The notes under the pieces are model-generated. The model was not told where the DNA came from, did not search any database, and saw only the letters and a program-made list of their open reading frames with translations. 7,830 bases of DNA from Candidatus Alkanophagales archaeon. GTDB taxonomy: Archaea > Halobacteriota > Syntropharchaeia > Alkanophagales > B39-G2. Both the position numbers and the translations under genes were made by a program. The stretch covers positions 1-7,830 of the forward strand of contig QMVQ01000069.1 of the NCBI GenBank assembly GCA_003661185.1, given 5' to 3'. Each line of letters begins with the position of its first letter. The first letter of the stretch is position 1. This document shows positions 1 to 6,285 of the stretch, piece after piece.

Positions 1-491
1 AAATAGAGAGGAAGAGGGATGACTTCCTGCACAAGCTTTCGAGGTTCTACGTGGATAATTACGATCTCATAGCGGTTGAGGACTTGGAAATAGAAAACAT
101 GAAAAGGAATCACAACCTCTCAACACAAATCTCGGACGCCTCGTGGGGGAAGTTCCTTCACTACCTGTCTTACAAGGCTGCGAGCGCCGGTAAGGCATTT
201 GTGAAGGTTCCTCCGAGAGGCACATCCGAGGGTTTGTCGCGGGACGACCCACTGCGAGATTATATGTCTGCGAGGAGAATATTGGAAAGAGCGGGGTGGG
301 GCCCACCCTCAGAGCCTGTGGAGAGGAGACCTCTACTCCATGTTCCCGTTTCGGCAGTGATCATGGGGCAAGCCTCCTCCGTGAAGCAGGAACCGACCCT
401 CACTGGATGCCCCTTCAGTGAGGGGAGGAGGTCACAATGCGACAACAGCTGCCACGTCCCCAACGCCCGCACGGTTCACTACCGCCTTTAA
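1..491 (+). CDS. tnpB: TnpB (IS200/IS605 family RNA-guided nuclease), 3' part, truncated by the window edge
   Basis: The frame is open from the left edge of the window, so the N-terminal part lies outside; the GTG at 51 is internal, because the residues before it (IERKRDDFLHKLSRFY) are already TnpB-like. Visible are the RuvC-II segment with IAVEDL (catalytic Glu) and the SDASWGKFLHYLSYKA helix common in TnpB. The KVPPRGTSEG segment follows, where most TnpBs continue into a CxxC...CxxC zinc ribbon and DRDxNA. Here there is no zinc ribbon: the chain goes straight to DDPLRDYMSARRIL, keeping only the RD of the usual DRD and losing the Asn. The frame has no stop inside the element and runs through its right end to a TAA at 489-491, antisense to the amidohydrolase, so the last ~18 residues are host sequence. 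It may be a natural ribbon-less lineage or a decaying copy. The family call is firm; activity is doubtful. Confidence 0.82.
   Translation, partial: IERKRDDFLHKLSRFYVDNYDLIAVEDLEIENMKRNHNLSTQISDASWGKFLHYLSYKAASAGKAFVKVPPRGTSEGLSRDDPLRDYMSARRILERAGWGPPSEPVERRPLLHVPVSAVIMGQASSVKQEPTLTGCPFSEGRRSQCDNSCHVPNARTVHYRL
294..435 (+). ncRNA. Candidate omega-RNA (reRNA) overlapping the tnpB 3' end
   Basis: TnpB guide RNAs come from the 3' end of tnpB plus the element's right end, with the guide lying in the flanking DNA. The segment is rich in stems: GGGTGG/CCACCC (294-299/303-308), AGAGG/CCTCT (322-326/330-334), CCTCCTCC/GGAGGAGG (373-380/424-431), and the right-end hairpin inside the last helix. The guide would begin at 436 and match the 3' end of the amidohydrolase gene. 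The 5' boundary is a guess from the first stem, and no promoter is assigned. Confidence 0.35.
397..435 (+). mobile_element. Right end of the IS200/IS605-type element: hairpin plus conserved tail
   Basis: A perfect 9-bp inverted repeat, CCCTCACTG (397-405) and CAGTGAGGG (416-424), encloses a 10-nt loop. It is followed by GGAGGAGGTCAC, giving the 14-mer GGGGAGGAGGTCAC at 422-435. Subterminal hairpins near the ends are typical of IS200/IS605 elements, which have no terminal inverted repeats. The same 14-mer occurs in reverse at 7596-7609 and similarity ends at the same base, which places the element boundary at 435/436. The left end is outside the window. Confidence 0.68.
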
Positions 492-1568
492 AATGTCTCT
501 GACGTGTTTCAAGTTTGGCGAGTCTTTCCTTAGCACGAGTATTCTTGCGGGCTGCCCTTCGGCGAGCACGCCGCCGCCTGCTTTCACAATTTTTGCGCCA
601 TTGAGCGTAGCCATTCGCAGAACTGTGCGTGCGTCCAGCCTGTAGATCTTAGAGATGAATTCCAGCTCTGAGAACATGTTTGGCGAGTTCAGCATGACAT
701 TGTCCGTACCCACGCCCACAGTCAAACCGATTTCGAGCATTTTTTTAAGAGGCGGAAACCCCACGCCCGTTCTGAGGTTCGAGCGGACGCAGACCACCGC
801 ATTTATTCCCGCGTCCCGCATCTTTTTGAGGTGTGAGGGCGACGCATGCGTTAAATGCACCAGAAAGTCAGGGCGAAGCTCAATAGCAGCCTCTACGTCA
901 AGCTCGTTGCGTTCGCCGGCATGGAGTGCGAAAAGCTTGCCTCGCTGCTTTGAAGCCGCCGCCAGCTCTTCCAAAAGCTCAAGCGGGTGGTCTGCGACGC
1001 TGCTCATCCCAATGCCGTCCGCCTCCTTAAGAACGACGACTGCCTCCTCAACGGCGTTGTTGAAGCGAGACGGGCGTCCTAAAATGCGTGCCACGCCGCT
1101 TAGTTCTTTAACTTTTTCTCTCTCCGCACCCACGGTCATCACCGCCGCCTCTGCTGCTGCTAATGCCTTTTTCAGCAGGCGTATGCCTTCGACGCCACCT
1201 TCCCTGAAGTCCGCGAATGTAAACGTGCCTGCCGTCAGCATTTCTACGACGGCATCACACATAGCCGCTATGAGCTTCTCAGGCGGCGTCTCTCTCAAAA
1301 TCCTCTCCTTCAGCCCTCCCGGACCTACAAGCGCTTCGAGCGGCAGGTCCGGCGGCTCCTTCGCAACTGCGTCGCCGACGTGCGTGTGCGCATTCACGAA
1401 CGCCGGCAGTAGCACGCCTCGAACTTCGGCGTCCGCCGTATACCTTCCTGAAACTTCTTTTATTACGCCGCCTCTCACATCTACGACCACGTATCCCTCA
1501 AAAACCTCGAAATCCTCGCCGTAAAGCACAGTGCCTGCGAGCGTCAGCTCCTTATTCCCCTCGTTCAT
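432..1568 (-). CDS. Amidohydrolase, cytosine/adenosine (MTA/SAH) deaminase-like
   Basis: A 378-aa metal-dependent hydrolase of the amidohydrolase superfamily. Metal ligands are recognisable in order: HxH in PAFVNAHTHVGD (His61, His63), ALHAGE (His216, Glu219), LVHLTHAS (His238/His241) and the catalytic Asp in VGVGTDN (Asp289). VCVRSNLRTGVGFPP resembles the CPRSN motif of nucleoside and S-adenosylhomocysteine deaminases. The likely reaction is hydrolytic deamination of a nucleoside or base, but the substrate cannot be read from sequence. It is shorter than typical MTA/SAH deaminases. The ATG start gives a normal beta-sandwich N-terminus (TVLYGEDFEVFEGYVVV) and overlaps the NUDIX stop by 17 nt, indicating an operon with translational coupling. 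The TGA stop (432-434) lies within the IS right end, so the insertion defines the C-terminus and may have trimmed or altered it. Confidence 0.85.
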   Translation of the reverse strand: MNEGNKELTLAGTVLYGEDFEVFEGYVVVDVRGGVIKEVSGRYTADAEVRGVLLPAFVNAHTHVGDAVAKEPPDLPLEALVGPGGLKERILRETPPEKLIAAMCDAVVEMLTAGTFTFADFREGGVEGIRLLKKALAAAEAAVMTVGAEREKVKELSGVARILGRPSRFNNAVEEAVVVLKEADGIGMSSVADHPLELLEELAAASKQRGKLFALHAGERNELDVEAAIELRPDFLVHLTHASPSHLKKMRDAGINAVVCVRSNLRTGVGFPPLKKMLEIGLTVGVGTDNVMLNSPNMFSELEFISKIYRLDARTVLRMATLNGAKIVKAGGGVLAEGQPARILVLRKDSPNLKHVRDILKAVVNRAGVGDVAAVVAL

Positions 1569-1968
1569 TCTTCACACCCGAAACGGCGGCGTCAAAAATC
1601 TTGTCATGGTCGAAAGCGAGCGGCGAGGGCTTGGTTCTGAAGACTTTGACGGCGGCAGCGTCGCTGCCCGCCCGCAGCTCCCCGCCGACAGCATCTGCGA
1701 GGAACGCTACGGATACGAAGTGCCCCCTGGGGTCCCTGTCGGGCTCGGAATACACGCCGACGAGCCTTTTCAGCTTGATTTCCAAACCAGTTTCCTCCCT
1801 CGCCTCTCTGAGGGCGGCAGCCTCGACCGTCTCGCCGTATTCAACGACGCCGCCCGGCAACGCCCAATAGCCTTTAAACGGCCCTTTACCTCTTTTCACA
1901 AAAACAAAACCTTCATCTTTGCGAATGACAACATCCACAGTCAGCACGGGCAGTTCCCTTGCTTCCAT
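1552..1968 (-). CDS. NUDIX hydrolase, ADP-ribose pyrophosphatase-like
   Basis: A 138-aa protein with a complete NUDIX box, GX5EX7REUXEEXGU (GVVEYGE...REAREETGL, residues about 40-62). The EPDRDPRGH segment after the box is typical of archaeal and bacterial ADP-ribose pyrophosphatases, which split ADP-ribose into AMP and ribose-5-phosphate using Mg2+ bound by the box glutamates. The protein is probably cytosolic. I chose the second of two near in-frame ATGs (1966-1968) because the TATA-like stretch at 1990-1998 is about 26 nt before it, fitting a leaderless start. The first ATG (1972-1974, two residues longer) remains possible and has a weak GAGGT upstream. It is first in an operon with the amidohydrolase and divergent from purP. 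NUDIX membership is certain; the substrate is inferred. Confidence 0.9.
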   Translation of the reverse strand: MEARELPVLTVDVVIRKDEGFVFVKRGKGPFKGYWALPGGVVEYGETVEAAALREAREETGLEIKLKRLVGVYSEPDRDPRGHFVSVAFLADAVGGELRAGSDAAAVKVFRTKPSPLAFDHDKIFDAAVSGVKNERGE

Positions 1969-1989
1969 TAGCATATTTCGGACCTCTGA

Positions 1990-1998
1990 TTTTAAAAA
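1990..1998 (-). promoter_or_regulatory. TATA box for the NUDIX-amidohydrolase operon
   Basis: The minus strand reads CTTTTTAAAAT here, an archaeal TATA-like stretch. Its centre is about 26 nt before the ATG at 1968, so the predicted transcription start falls on that codon. It lies in the ~115-bp divergent gap shared with purP. Confidence 0.45.
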
Positions 1999-2053
1999 GC
2001 TGGGCTGCTTGTCGGTGGTGTGAGTAGATGCAACCCGCCGTTTTCGTATATCC

Positions 2054-2060
2054 TATAAAA
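2054..2060 (+). promoter_or_regulatory. TATA box of purP
   Basis: CCTATAAAAGG is a near-canonical archaeal TATA box. Its centre is 27 nt before the purP ATG and no Shine-Dalgarno sequence intervenes, so the transcript is probably leaderless. Confidence 0.6.
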
Positions 2061-2083
2061 GGGCGGTGGCGAAATAATACCAG

Positions 2084-3184
2084 ATGATAACAAGGAAAGA
2101 AGTGGCTGAAGTCTTAAAGGATTATGACGCTTCGAAGCTGCGAATTGGCGTGCTCGGCTCGCACTCCGCCCTCGAAATAGGGCACGGCGCCAAGCAGGAA
2201 GGCTTTGAGACCGTAGTCATCTGCCAACGGGGGCGTGAGAAGACTTACACGAAATACTACCGTAACCTCTTCGACCACGTCATCCTCCTTGACAGATTCG
2301 CAGACATCGTGCAAGACGATGTGCAGGAAAGACTCAGAGCGCTAAACACAATATTCGTGCCGAACCGCTCGTTTTCAGTTTACGTCGGCTACGACAATAT
2401 AGAGCGGAGATTCCTCGTGCCGATGCTCGGAAACAGATTTATTTTGCGGAGCGAGGAGCGGGACGCCGAGCGCAACCAGTATTACCTGCTGCAGCAGGCT
2501 GGCATCAGGATGCCACGCATCTTCAAGTCGCCCGCCGAAATAGACACGCTCGTCATTGTTAAAGTCCCTGAAAAAGCCAGAAAAATCGAAAGAGCTTTCT
2601 TCTACGCATCTTCGCCCGAAGAGTTCAAGCGGCGGGCAGAGGAGCGAGTTAAAAAGGGAATAATAAGCGAGAAGGACTTAAAGAGGGCGACGATTGAGGA
2701 ATACGTCTTAGGTGCGAAGTTCAACGCCAACTTCTTCTGGTCGCCGCTCACCGACGAGCTTGACCTGCTCGGTTTCGACCGCCGCATCCAGACGAACCTC
2801 GACGGCGTCCTCAGCCTGCCTGCGGAGGAACAGCTTGAAGCGAAGGTTCCGACGCAAAATGTCGAAATCGGGCACATGGGAGCGACGCTTAGAGAGTCGC
2901 AGCTCGAAAAAATCTTCGAGGCAGGCGAGAGGTTCGTGGAGGCGTGTAAGCGTGAATATCCACCGGGTATCATTGGGCTTTTCGCCCTGCAGGGCGCCTT
3001 CACGCCCGACCTTGAATTCTGCGTGTTCGACGTGTCACCTCGTATTCCAGGATGCCCGTGCGTCGAGCCGACATCGCCTTACATGAAATACAAATACGGC
3101 AAGGAAGTGGGTCCAGGACGCAGGGTCGCCATGGAAATAAAGAGCGCTGCGGAGAAGGGCTCTTTGCCGGAAATCGTAACCTAA
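2084..3184 (+). CDS. purP: PurP, formate-dependent FAICAR synthetase (purine biosynthesis)
   Basis: A 366-aa ATP-grasp enzyme that makes FAICAR from AICAR, formate and ATP; it is the archaeal replacement for the folate-dependent transformylase of PurH. The N-terminal DUF1246-type domain (about 1-130) contains LGSHSAL (24-30) and PNRSFSVYVGYD (93-104). The C-terminal DUF1297-type domain (about 175-366) contains IEEYVLGAKFNANFF (204-218), EIGHMGATLRESQLEKIF (261-278) and FDVSPRIPGCP (315-325). Length is typical for the family. The ATG start has a TATA box 27 nt upstream and gives the usual N-terminus. It is divergent from the NUDIX operon and convergent with the lipoprotein gene 55 bp away. Together with Prs at the other end of the window it covers two steps of purine nucleotide synthesis. 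PurP occurs as paralogues in some archaea, not all of proven activity. Confidence 0.95.
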   Translation: MITRKEVAEVLKDYDASKLRIGVLGSHSALEIGHGAKQEGFETVVICQRGREKTYTKYYRNLFDHVILLDRFADIVQDDVQERLRALNTIFVPNRSFSVYVGYDNIERRFLVPMLGNRFILRSEERDAERNQYYLLQQAGIRMPRIFKSPAEIDTLVIVKVPEKARKIERAFFYASSPEEFKRRAEERVKKGIISEKDLKRATIEEYVLGAKFNANFFWSPLTDELDLLGFDRRIQTNLDGVLSLPAEEQLEAKVPTQNVEIGHMGATLRESQLEKIFEAGERFVEACKREYPPGIIGLFALQGAFTPDLEFCVFDVSPRIPGCPCVEPTSPYMKYKYGKEVGPGRRVAMEIKSAAEKGSLPEIVT

Positions 3185-3239
3185 CGACGACCCGCGCGGC
3201 ACGCAGCGCAACGCCCTCCCAACACCAAGCCAACAGCAA

Positions 3240-3902
3240 TTAGCCCTGCAGCACCGCCCAAATCGCCAAAGCGAAATCTTCAGCGCTTTCCGGGTCTCTT
3301 GCCGTCACAATATTATCGGCGACCACTATGCCCTCATCCGCATAGATTGCTCCACCCCTCTCAAGCTCCTCCACCGCCTCAGGTTCGGGGAAGACCGTCG
3401 CCTCCTTGCCCTCCAGCACACCTGCCCTTGCAAGAACTACAGGCGAAAGACAAATCGCCGCCACCACCTTTCCCGCATCATAAGCGTCCTTGACCAGCGT
3501 TCTGAGGGTGAAATCGTCCCAGAGATATTCTTTAGAGCCAACGCCGCCGATAACGACGACGACATCAAAACTCTCAACGCTCACATCGGAAATCATAACG
3601 TCTGGCTCCACAACGGCTCCGAGCATGCCCTTCGCCGGCTTCGTCGTAATGCTTGCTATCTTGACCTCTGCGCCGTGTTCTTCGAAAATCTCCTTCGGCA
3701 CGAAAAGCTCATCGTCCCTGAAGCCCTCCGGCGCTATGACCATGAGGATTCTAATCGGCTGCGTTGGTGCGGGCTGCACAGGCGTAACGACAGAAGTGGG
3801 AGACGCCATGGGCAAGGTCGGAGCTGACGGTCTCTCAATGCACCCTCCAAGCAAAACCGTTGCTGCAACAGTTATCATTAAAACGGCAACGACCCTCGAC
3901 AT
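3240..3902 (-). CDS. DJ-1/PfpI-like lipoprotein
   Basis: A 220-aa predicted exported lipoprotein. A hydrophobic signal segment (4-18) ends in the lipobox LLGGC (Cys21), followed by a Pro/Ser/Thr-rich linker (24-49) and a DJ-1/PfpI domain (50-220). The domain shows GFRDDELFVP (Glu65 in the position of the PfpI acidic residue), VVIGGVGSKEYLWDD (116-130) and the nucleophile elbow AAICLSPVVLA (Cys151). The residue after Cys is Leu, not the His of PfpI-type proteases, so classic Cys-His peptidase activity is unlikely; members with ICxSP elbows exist but their function is unclear to me. The ATG is 9 nt after the ubiD stop on the same strand, with a TATA-like sequence inside the ubiD 3' end, so it may be cotranscribed, independently transcribed, or both. 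Location is inferred to be the outer face of the membrane. Confidence 0.85.
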   Translation of the reverse strand: MSRVVAVLMITVAATVLLGGCIERPSAPTLPMASPTSVVTPVQPAPTQPIRILMVIAPEGFRDDELFVPKEIFEEHGAEVKIASITTKPAKGMLGAVVEPDVMISDVSVESFDVVVVIGGVGSKEYLWDDFTLRTLVKDAYDAGKVVAAICLSPVVLARAGVLEGKEATVFPEPEAVEELERGGAIYADEGIVVADNIVTARDPESAEDFALAIWAVLQG

Positions 3903-3911
3903 GTTCGCATA

Positions 3912-5294
3912 TTAGTCTTTTGAAATAAAATTTAATTTGGTCCAACGCCGTTTATGGGCTATCGCATTGTTGTTTGCGTCTTGCGTATTTGCGTGTTGTG
4001 TATTTGCGTGTTGTATATTTGCGCCAACTCTCTCATATTTCCGGGCGTCGCCCTTCTTCGTGGCGTCGATGCCCACTTTCGTAGTAAGCCCGTTTTCCGA
4101 AGAGGGGTCGAGCGATGAGCCCCTAACATTCGGGATTAAAACGACATCTCTGTCCCAGCGCACCCGTGTCGCCACTGCATATTCGACGTCTCGCACGTCA
4201 TAAATGTTCACGTCTTCATCAACGACGACCGCCAGCTTCAAGCTTGGGTGTGCCGCAAACGCCGCAACGCAGGCGTTTTTTGCCTCGCCCTCACCGCCCT
4301 TCCTTATCTGAATGACCGCATGCAAATAACAACAGCCGCCATCGGTTAACACGACGTTCTTCACCCTCGTGACCCTGCCCACCGCCTTGAAAATCAAAGG
4401 CTCGTATGGCACGCCCATCAGGAGGCGGTGCTCACCGCCCGACGGCAGGATTGCGTGGTATATCGGGTCTTTGCGGTGGTAAATTCTCGTGAGCGTGAGC
4501 ACTGGCTCCTCACGCACGACGTCGTAAGTGCCAGTTATATCCACAAAAGGCCCCTCCTTTGCGGCATCGCCGCCAAAGAAGCCTTCGAGCACGAACTCGG
4601 CATGCGGCACCGCAACGCCGTTTCGCAGCCTGAAAAGTTCCACTTCCCCCTCCAGCCCTGCCGCCCTCTTGAGCGCTGCGGCGTATTCGAACTCCTTGCC
4701 TCTCGGCACTCTCGTCGCCGCCGCCAGTAGCAAGAAAGGGTCAACACCGATAGCAACGCCCACTCTTAGCTCTTCGCTACGCTCCCTCGCCTCTCGATAC
4801 ATGTTGTAGAGATGCCTACTGGGCACGAGCCGCACGGCGAGCCGCCGCTCATCAAGAACAAGCATCCTGTGAAACGAAGCGTTTGAAACGCCGTCGAGCT
4901 CCGCAACGACCACGCCTGCAGTGATGTAGGCACCGCCGTCGCTCTTAAAGTGGCGGAGGATAGGCAGCTCCCGAAGGTCTGGCTCTCTTGCAAAAGCTTT
5001 AGTCTCAGAATCCTCCACGACCCTTACGGAGCTTTGAAGCCCGTCCGTCGGAATTCCAGCGAGGAACGCTGCCAGTTGCTCCTTCGGAACGCCGAAGAGC
5101 TTGCTCAGCAGCTCCCTTGAGCCCAAAACGTTCATTGCAACCCTGTGTTCGCCGTCAACCGCATGAAAAAGCAGTGGGACGCCGTCGTGCTGCATGCAAA
5201 ACTCCGAAACCTCATAGCTCGCAGAAACCCTCTCCCTCACCTCAAGCAGCAAGCCCTCCGCAGAAAGTCGCCGCAGCCAGCTCCTCAGCCCCAT
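3912..5294 (-). CDS. UbiD-family decarboxylase (archaeal, anhydromevalonate phosphate decarboxylase-like)
   Basis: A 460-aa UbiD-type, prenylated-FMN-dependent decarboxylase. Motifs in order: LPILRHFKSDGGAYITAG (110-127), NASFHRMLV (138-146), AVRLVPSRHLYNMYREA (153-169), VAIGVDPFLLLAAATRVP (180-197), PHAEFVLEGFF (230-240, with the acidic residues expected at the active site), GPFVDITGTYD (248-258) and SSLDPSSENGLTTKVGIDAT (393-412). Archaeal homologues include the decarboxylase of trans-anhydromevalonate 5-phosphate in the archaeal mevalonate pathway; the gene fits that group, but the substrate is inferred. No ubiX is in the window. I chose the ATG at 5294 (GLRSWLRRL..., the usual family N-terminus, TATA 27 nt upstream) over the ATG at 5315, which adds seven residues. 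Residues from about 425 on are an atypical tail made partly of a 15-bp tandem repeat. Confidence 0.88.
   Translation of the reverse strand: MGLRSWLRRLSAEGLLLEVRERVSASYEVSEFCMQHDGVPLLFHAVDGEHRVAMNVLGSRELLSKLFGVPKEQLAAFLAGIPTDGLQSSVRVVEDSETKAFAREPDLRELPILRHFKSDGGAYITAGVVVAELDGVSNASFHRMLVLDERRLAVRLVPSRHLYNMYREARERSEELRVGVAIGVDPFLLLAAATRVPRGKEFEYAAALKRAAGLEGEVELFRLRNGVAVPHAEFVLEGFFGGDAAKEGPFVDITGTYDVVREEPVLTLTRIYHRKDPIYHAILPSGGEHRLLMGVPYEPLIFKAVGRVTRVKNVVLTDGGCCYLHAVIQIRKGGEGEAKNACVAAFAAHPSLKLAVVVDEDVNIYDVRDVEYAVATRVRWDRDVVLIPNVRGSSLDPSSENGLTTKVGIDATKKGDARKYERVGANIQHANTQHANTQDANNNAIAHKRRWTKLNFISKD
3923..3930 (-). promoter_or_regulatory. TATA-like box for the lipoprotein gene, inside the ubiD 3' end
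   Basis: The minus strand reads AAATTTTATTTC, AT-rich within an otherwise GC-rich gene and centred about 25-27 nt before the lipoprotein ATG. It suggests an internal leaderless promoter. Confidence 0.4.
3973..4023 (-). repeat. 15-bp tandem repeat (about 3.4 copies) within the ubiD 3' end
   Basis: On the plus strand, copies begin at 3973, 3988 and 4003, with a partial copy at 4018. The unit is TTTGCGTGTTGTGTA; the second and third copies differ at one base and the first diverges at three. Because the period is a multiple of three, it encodes repeated NTQHA-like pentapeptides (IQHANTQHANTQDA) in the UbiD tail without breaking the frame. Confidence 0.9.
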
Positions 5295-5316
5295 ACTCTC
5301 TGAATTTGCGCACATG

Positions 5317-5326
5317 CATTAAAAAG
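5317..5326 (-). promoter_or_regulatory. TATA-like box of the ubiD-family gene
   Basis: The minus strand reads CTTTTTAATGC in the 73-bp gap after cheR. Its centre is about 27 nt before the ATG at 5294, while it would touch the alternative ATG at 5315. This spacing is part of the case for the shorter start. Confidence 0.45.
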
Positions 5327-5367
5327 TAGTCGAGAGGAGAATGTTCGACGCTCAGCAGAAAGAGGGC

Positions 5368-6207
5368 TTACTGAGACGAGCATGCTTTTATCTTTTGGTA
5401 AATTCGCTCTCTTGCATTTACGCACGCGAATTTCTCCTTTGCCGCCCCAACCAGCGTCTCCGTCCTTCCGAGAATCAGAAAGCCGCCGTCGTTCAACGCC
5501 TCGTAAAAATCCATGAGCAGTCTTCCCTGCAGCTCCTTTGAGAAGTATATCATAACGTTTCTGCAGAAGATGACGTCGAAATGCGAGAATTTTTCACCAG
5601 AAATCAAATCATGTTTCTTGAACCTCACAAGGCGGCGAATGTCGTCCTTTATGCGATACTTGCCGTTTTCATGCTCAAAATGCTTTTTTACGATGCGACG
5701 CTCGACGTTTCTTAACGATGCTCCTTCGTATAAACCCGCCACCGCCACCTTCAGCGCTTGTTCGTCTATGTCTGTCGCGAGTATCGAAACCAAAAAGCTT
5801 TTTAGCTCCCCGCCGAGCATCTCGTGCAGGATGATGGCTATCGTATAAGGTTCCTCACCCGTTGCGCAGCCGGCGCTCCAAATCCTGAGAATCTTGCTCC
5901 CCCGTCTCTTCTTTTCAGAAAGTAGTTGCGGCAGCACCTCATTTTTAAAAACTTGGAACGCTTCTACGTCCCTGAAAAATTGCGTCACGTTTACCGTTAT
6001 TTTGTCCAAAAGGGCAACGTATTCCTCAGGATGCTCATCAAGGAATCTCAAATATTCTCGGTATGAAGAAACGCCGCTCTCTTTCATCCGAATGTCAATC
6101 CGGCGTCTTAGATAATTATCTTTATATTTATAACAGTCCAAACCAGTCTTCTTAGATATTTTCCTTTTTAGAATGTTGAAAAAGGCGGCGTCTGCTGCGG
6201 TTGTCAT
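5368..6207 (-). CDS. cheR: CheR-type chemoreceptor glutamate methyltransferase
   Basis: A 279-aa SAM-dependent O-methyltransferase that methylates glutamate side chains of chemoreceptors (MCPs) in the cytoplasm, setting adaptation in chemotaxis. The N-terminal helical CheR_N domain (about 5-60) is followed by ITVNVTQFFRD (70-80), the SAM-binding WSAGCATGEEPYT (110-122), LATDID (143-148), RFKKHDL (195-201), FCRNVMIYF (214-222) and LGRTETL (246-252). All signature residues look intact and the length is normal for single-domain CheR. The start ATG has no Shine-Dalgarno sequence; a TATA-like box 26 nt upstream implies a leaderless mRNA. No other chemotaxis gene (cheA, cheB, cheW, mcp) or archaellum gene is in the window, so it is an orphan here. 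It is divergent from the DUF5658 gene. Confidence 0.95.
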   Translation of the reverse strand: MTTAADAAFFNILKRKISKKTGLDCYKYKDNYLRRRIDIRMKESGVSSYREYLRFLDEHPEEYVALLDKITVNVTQFFRDVEAFQVFKNEVLPQLLSEKKRRGSKILRIWSAGCATGEEPYTIAIILHEMLGGELKSFLVSILATDIDEQALKVAVAGLYEGASLRNVERRIVKKHFEHENGKYRIKDDIRRLVRFKKHDLISGEKFSHFDVIFCRNVMIYFSKELQGRLLMDFYEALNDGGFLILGRTETLVGAAKEKFACVNARERIYQKIKACSSQ

Positions 6208-6228
6208 GTTAAAAAAATTTTAAACGAT

Positions 6229-6237
6229 GCATAAACT
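6229..6237 (-). promoter_or_regulatory. TATA-like box of cheR
   Basis: The minus strand reads AGTTTATGC, centred 26 nt before the cheR ATG, in the short AT-rich divergent region shared with the DUF5658 gene. A second AT-rich stretch at 6218-6224 could serve the plus-strand gene. Confidence 0.4.
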
Positions 6238-6269
6238 TAAGGATGCGGATTGGCTAAAAAACTTTTTCA

Positions 6270-6277
6270 GGGGAGGG
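6270..6277 (+). promoter_or_regulatory. Strong Shine-Dalgarno sequence deciding the DUF5658 gene start
   Basis: GGGGAGGG sits 8 nt before the GTG at 6286, an ideal spacing. It is only 2 nt before the GTG at 6280 and lies inside the longer TTG-started frame (6250), which argues for the 6286 start. Confidence 0.6.
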
Positions 6278-6285
6278 ACGTGCGT

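Noticed and set aside
655..1524. A 289-codon plus-strand frame opposite the amidohydrolase
   Set aside because: Its product is Ser/Thr/Pro-rich with no domain, and it is exactly antisense to a gene with clear catalytic motifs; GC-rich codon bias explains it.
3185..3239. Terminator in the purP/lipoprotein convergent gap
   Set aside because: No T-tract or convincing hairpin is visible on either strand.
3973..4023. Tandem repeats considered as a CRISPR array
   Set aside because: The units are 15 bp and directly adjacent with no spacers, inside a coding region.
5326..5367. Possible cheR terminator (CTCAG/CTGAG inverted repeat followed by a T run on the minus strand)
   Set aside because: The stem is only 5 bp with a long loop, and the T run is better explained as the TATA-like box of the next gene.
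6250..6285. A TTG start for the DUF5658-like protein
   Set aside because: The strong GGGGAGGG lies inside this stretch and is ideally spaced for the GTG at 6286.
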